DNA of 64,000 nucleotides, from assembly GCF_023634065.1 (NCBI RefSeq), contig NZ_JALKCV010000003.1:248001-312000 (forward strand). The letters are read 5' to 3'. The position numbers and the translations under genes were made by a program. Of the stretch, positions 61,677 through 64,000 are shown piece after piece (position 1 is the stretch's first letter; the number at the start of each line of letters is the position of its first letter). The notes under the pieces were generated by a model that had not been told where the DNA came from, made no database searches, and worked only from the letters and a program-made list of their open reading frames with translations. This DNA is from Microbulbifer litoralis. Lineage in GTDB: Bacteria; Pseudomonadota; Gammaproteobacteria; Pseudomonadales; Cellvibrionaceae.

Positions 61677-62363
61677 TCAACCGCGCTCGGCGCGCTCTTT
61701 CTCGATCAGGTAATTGGCGACTTCCAGCATCAGCTCCTGGCCGTTGCTCTTGCCCTTCAGGCCCGGCAGGGACGTACTGATGCGGTACTTGCCGGCCACG
61801 ACCACTTCCGGCGTACCGGACAGCTGGTAGGCGCGCTGGTTGGCCATGCCCTGCTTGACCTTGCTGTTGATGGCGAAGGAGTTCATCAGCTTGGCGGCCT
61901 TGGCGCCGTCGGTGCCGTTGGCATTGAACAGTTCCTCGATCGCCTTCAGGTCCGGATCCCACTCGCGACCGTTGCGGGTGGCGAACATCTTGCGCTGCTT
62001 GTTGATGGCGTTGAAGATCGGCGTGTGCATCGTGTCCAGCACACCCATGGCGTCGGCCACGTAGTACATGCGCGCGTGCACTTCCATCACCGGCTGCCAG
62101 ATGGCCGGGATCTTCAGCAGCGCCACATCTGCGGGAATCTCTTTTTTCCAGCGCTTCAGGGCTGGCTCGAAGTGGTAGCAGTGGCCGCAGCCGTACCAGA
62201 ACAGTTCGGTGACCTCGATCCTGTTGTCATCCTTCTGCGGCACCGCCTGCGGCAGTACCTGGTAGTGCTGGCCTTCCTTGAACTGGCCGCTGTCCTGGGC
62301 GCAGGCGGCGAGGCTGAACAGCAGGGTCAGCAACAGGGTTAACGGGGCGGCGACGGCTCTCAT
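61677..62363 (-). CDS. dsbA: Thiol:disulfide interchange protein DsbA
   Basis: 228 residues. The active site is Cys59-Gly60-His61-Cys62 (FWYGCGHCYHF), and the cis-Pro loop is SGTPEVV. The signal peptide ends LAACAQ, which also fits a lipobox, so it may be lipid-anchored (unusual). It oxidises periplasmic proteins. The ATG at 62363 has GGAG upstream; the longer in-frame start at 62510 is rejected. Confidence 0.94.
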   Translation of the reverse strand: MRAVAAPLTLLLTLLFSLAACAQDSGQFKEGQHYQVLPQAVPQKDDNRIEVTELFWYGCGHCYHFEPALKRWKKEIPADVALLKIPAIWQPVMEVHARMYYVADAMGVLDTMHTPIFNAINKQRKMFATRNGREWDPDLKAIEELFNANGTDGAKAAKLMNSFAINSKVKQGMANQRAYQLSGTPEVVVAGKYRISTSLPGLKGKSNGQELMLEVANYLIEKERAERG

Positions 62364-62505
62364 AGTGTTCTCCAACGTTATTCTTGCGGCCGCAGAGACC
62401 GCGGCGCTAGTCAATAGACAGCGCCGATTATTGAAGTTCCCGCTGCGCGACGCAAGAAATCCGGGCAATAAATGCACAAACCGATGCCAGCGATCCCGCA
62501 GCGGG

Positions 62506-62536
62506 CACAAAAAAGCCGGTCGGGGACCGGCTTTTC
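62506..62536. terminator. Bidirectional-looking terminator between dsbA and cytochrome c4
   Basis: A 10-bp perfect stem (AAAGCCGGTC 62512-62521 with GACCGGCTTT 62525-62534, 3-nt loop), with T tracts on both sides. It ends cytochrome c4 transcription 20 bp past its stop. Confidence 0.85.
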
Positions 62537-62556
62537 TGGCTGTCTTCGGACGGCGA

Positions 62557-63207
62557 TCAGTCTGTCAGGCCGGCGACATAGTTGGCCACCGCCTCGATCT
62601 CGGCATCGGACAACTGCTTGGCCACCGTGCGCATGGTGCGCGAGTCGCCGTCGTTGGTGCGGGTGCCGGCGCGGAAGGCCTTGAGCTGGGTTTCGACATA
62701 ATCCGCGAACTGACCGGAAAGCCGCGGGTAGCCTGCCGGCGCATTGCCCTTGCCGGTGGGTGAATGGCAGCCCATGCAGGCGGGCACACCGGTCTCGCTG
62801 TTACCGGCGCGGTAGAGGTCGCGGCCGAAGATCAGCGCGTCCACGCTCTCACCGCTGTTCAGGGTCACGGACATCGGCTGGGAGCCGGACAACTGCATGT
62901 TCTGGGACGCAAAGTAGGCGGCGATATCCTGCAGGTCCTGTTCGTTGAAGTTATCCAGCTGGCCGATCATCTGCGGCACTTCGCGCGCACCGCTCTTGAT
63001 ATCCATCAACTGCTTGGCGAGGTACTTCTCCCCCTGGCCGGCGAGCTTGGGAAAGGTGGGCGCCGGGCTGTTGCCATCCGGGCCGTGGCAGGCCGCACAG
63101 GCGGCGGCCTTGGCTTTGCCGGCGGCGGCATCCCCGGCCGCCATCGCAAGAGGCGCAATCATTACCAGGCCGAAAGCCAGAGCGGTGTTCTTTATAATGC
63201 TGTTCAT
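62557..63207 (-). CDS. Cytochrome c4 (di-haem)
   Basis: 216 residues. Signal peptide MNSIIKNTALAFGLVMIAPL. Two haem sites: CAACHGPDG in the first half and CMGCHSPTG in the second, with axial Met in the right regions (YPRLSGQ, FPKLAGQ blocks). It is a soluble or membrane-associated electron carrier to terminal oxidases. The arrangement engB (divergent) - cytochrome c4 - dsbA matches pseudomonads. The in-frame start at 63354 is rejected. Confidence 0.94.
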   Translation of the reverse strand: MNSIIKNTALAFGLVMIAPLAMAAGDAAAGKAKAAACAACHGPDGNSPAPTFPKLAGQGEKYLAKQLMDIKSGAREVPQMIGQLDNFNEQDLQDIAAYFASQNMQLSGSQPMSVTLNSGESVDALIFGRDLYRAGNSETGVPACMGCHSPTGKGNAPAGYPRLSGQFADYVETQLKAFRAGTRTNDGDSRTMRTVAKQLSDAEIEAVANYVAGLTD

Positions 63208-63410
63208 ACGTCGTCCCATAGCGCGCTGAAATGTGGCATCTGGCGTCGCCCCCCTGGTCCGCGTCCGATACGCGGCCGACATCCTGCGACGCAAAAACCG
63301 CGGCATTATATACTTGCGCGCCAATACAGTGTACCGGTCCATACTGAATGACACCTTTGAGCGCCATCGAGCATGGACCGATACCCTCCATTCGAATCAG
63401 CGGACTTCCC

Positions 63411-64000
63411 ATGCCTGAATCCCATCCTGAAAGATTGAACTACCGCTCTGTACAATTCCTGACCAGCGCCCCGACCCTGGCCGAGTGCCCCCCCGACGAG
63501 GGTGCCGAAGTGGCCTTTGCCGGGCGCTCCAACGCCGGCAAGTCCAGCGCCATCAACGCGCTGACCGGCAACAACAAGCTGGCGCGCACATCGAAAACAC
63601 CGGGCCGCACCCAACTGATCAACTTCTTCCAGGTCGGTGAAGAGCAGCGGCTGGTGGACCTGCCCGGCTACGGCTACGCCAAGGTGGCGCGCTCGATGAA
63701 GGACGAGTGGCAGCGGCACCTGGCCTTCTACCTGGAAAACCGCGAGTGCCTGCGCGGCCTGGTGCTGCTGATGGATATCCGCCAGCCGCTGAAGGAGTTC
63801 GACCTGCATATGCTGACCTGGGCGGTCAACTCCGGCCTGCCGGCGCATATCCTGCTGACCAAGGCGGACAAACTGAAAAACGGCCCGGCCAACAATACCC
63901 GCTTCGCGGTCGAGAAAGCGTTGAAGGAACAGGGACTGGATACCGGCGTCAGTGTGCAGATCTTTTCCGCCACCAAGAAGAGCGGGCTGGACAAGCTGGA
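63411..64000 (+). CDS. engB: Ribosome biogenesis GTPase EngB/YsxC (5' part)
   Basis: 196 codons visible, cut by the window end. G1 GRSNAGKSS (residues 39-46), G3 DLPGYGYA, G4 TKADK and G5 SATKKSG are all present. It starts with [20 protein letters not shown] at ATG 63411. It is essential for 50S subunit assembly. Divergent from cytochrome c4. Confidence 0.95.
   Translation, partial: MPESHPERLNYRSVQFLTSAPTLAECPPDEGAEVAFAGRSNAGKSSAINALTGNNKLARTSKTPGRTQLINFFQVGEEQRLVDLPGYGYAKVARSMKDEWQRHLAFYLENRECLRGLVLLMDIRQPLKEFDLHMLTWAVNSGLPAHILLTKADKLKNGPANNTRFAVEKALKEQGLDTGVSVQIFSATKKSGLDKL

Noticed and set aside
1-64000. CRISPR arrays, tRNA/rRNA genes, insertion sequences
   Set aside because: I looked for regularly spaced direct repeats, tRNA-like cloverleaf ends and transposase motifs and found none.

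Overview
The window is about 64 kb of GC-rich (roughly 60-65%), densely coding chromosome. It looks like a marine gammaproteobacterium of the Cellvibrionales, with a Microbulbifer-like species as my best guess. The basis is the mix of genes: an aryl polyene (APE) pigment cluster, a YqiJ/YqiK flotillin pair, ecotin, a divergent fpr/LysR pair, and the cytochrome c4 - DsbA - EngB neighbourhood. Codon use also fits. I saw no rRNA, tRNA, CRISPR array, insertion sequence or prophage.

Layout. 1-2.1 kb: a minus-strand aromatic catabolism operon (hppD, a VOC protein, a fumarylacetoacetate hydrolase-family protein cut by the window edge) behind a striking double palindrome. 2.2-13.4 kb: housekeeping and envelope genes, namely a serine hydrolase, a Cys-rich lipoprotein, a DUF533/TerB-like protein, a CaCA Na+/Ca2+ exchanger, cbpA-cbpM, an FG-GAP propeller lipoprotein, an alpha/beta hydrolase and yqiJ-yqiK. 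A 260-bp nested palindromic element lies between the last two groups. 13.7-15.0 kb: nadV.

15.4-28.0 kb is the most unusual block, a plus-strand run of nine genes. Two closely related Tat-signal TldD-type HExxxH proteases flank a TldE/PmbA-type partner with no signal peptide. They are followed by a DUF4159 protein, a MoxR AAA+ ATPase, a DUF58 protein with a MIDAS motif, a BatA-type membrane protein and two large uncharacterised membrane proteins. This reads as an envelope-facing proteolysis/chaperone system whose function I cannot name. 28-36 kb: lipocalin, fpr with a divergent LysR regulator (finR-like), a divergent pair made of a RimK-like ATP-grasp ligase and a GNAT-C39 peptidase fusion, four small envelope proteins (three of them lipoproteins) and a PagL-like lipid A deacylase.

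36.2-52.4 kb: a complete minus-strand APE cluster of 17 overlapping genes. A MIO-type ammonia-lyase and the ApeH-type ligase would supply the aryl starter. Two ACPs (ApeE, ApeF) carry the chain. ApeC/ApeO, ApeR, ApeQ, ApeP and the ApeI domain would extend and process it. Acyltransferases, a glycosyltransferase, LolA-like and DUF3261 proteins and an MMPL exporter would lipidate and place the product in the outer membrane. A phosphopantetheinyl transferase sits divergently upstream. 53.9-64 kb: an M28 peptidase, a DASS-family transporter, an MBL-like hypothetical, an ACT protein, two related secreted proteins, ecotin, a membrane-anchored cytochrome c, DsbA, cytochrome c4 and the start of engB.
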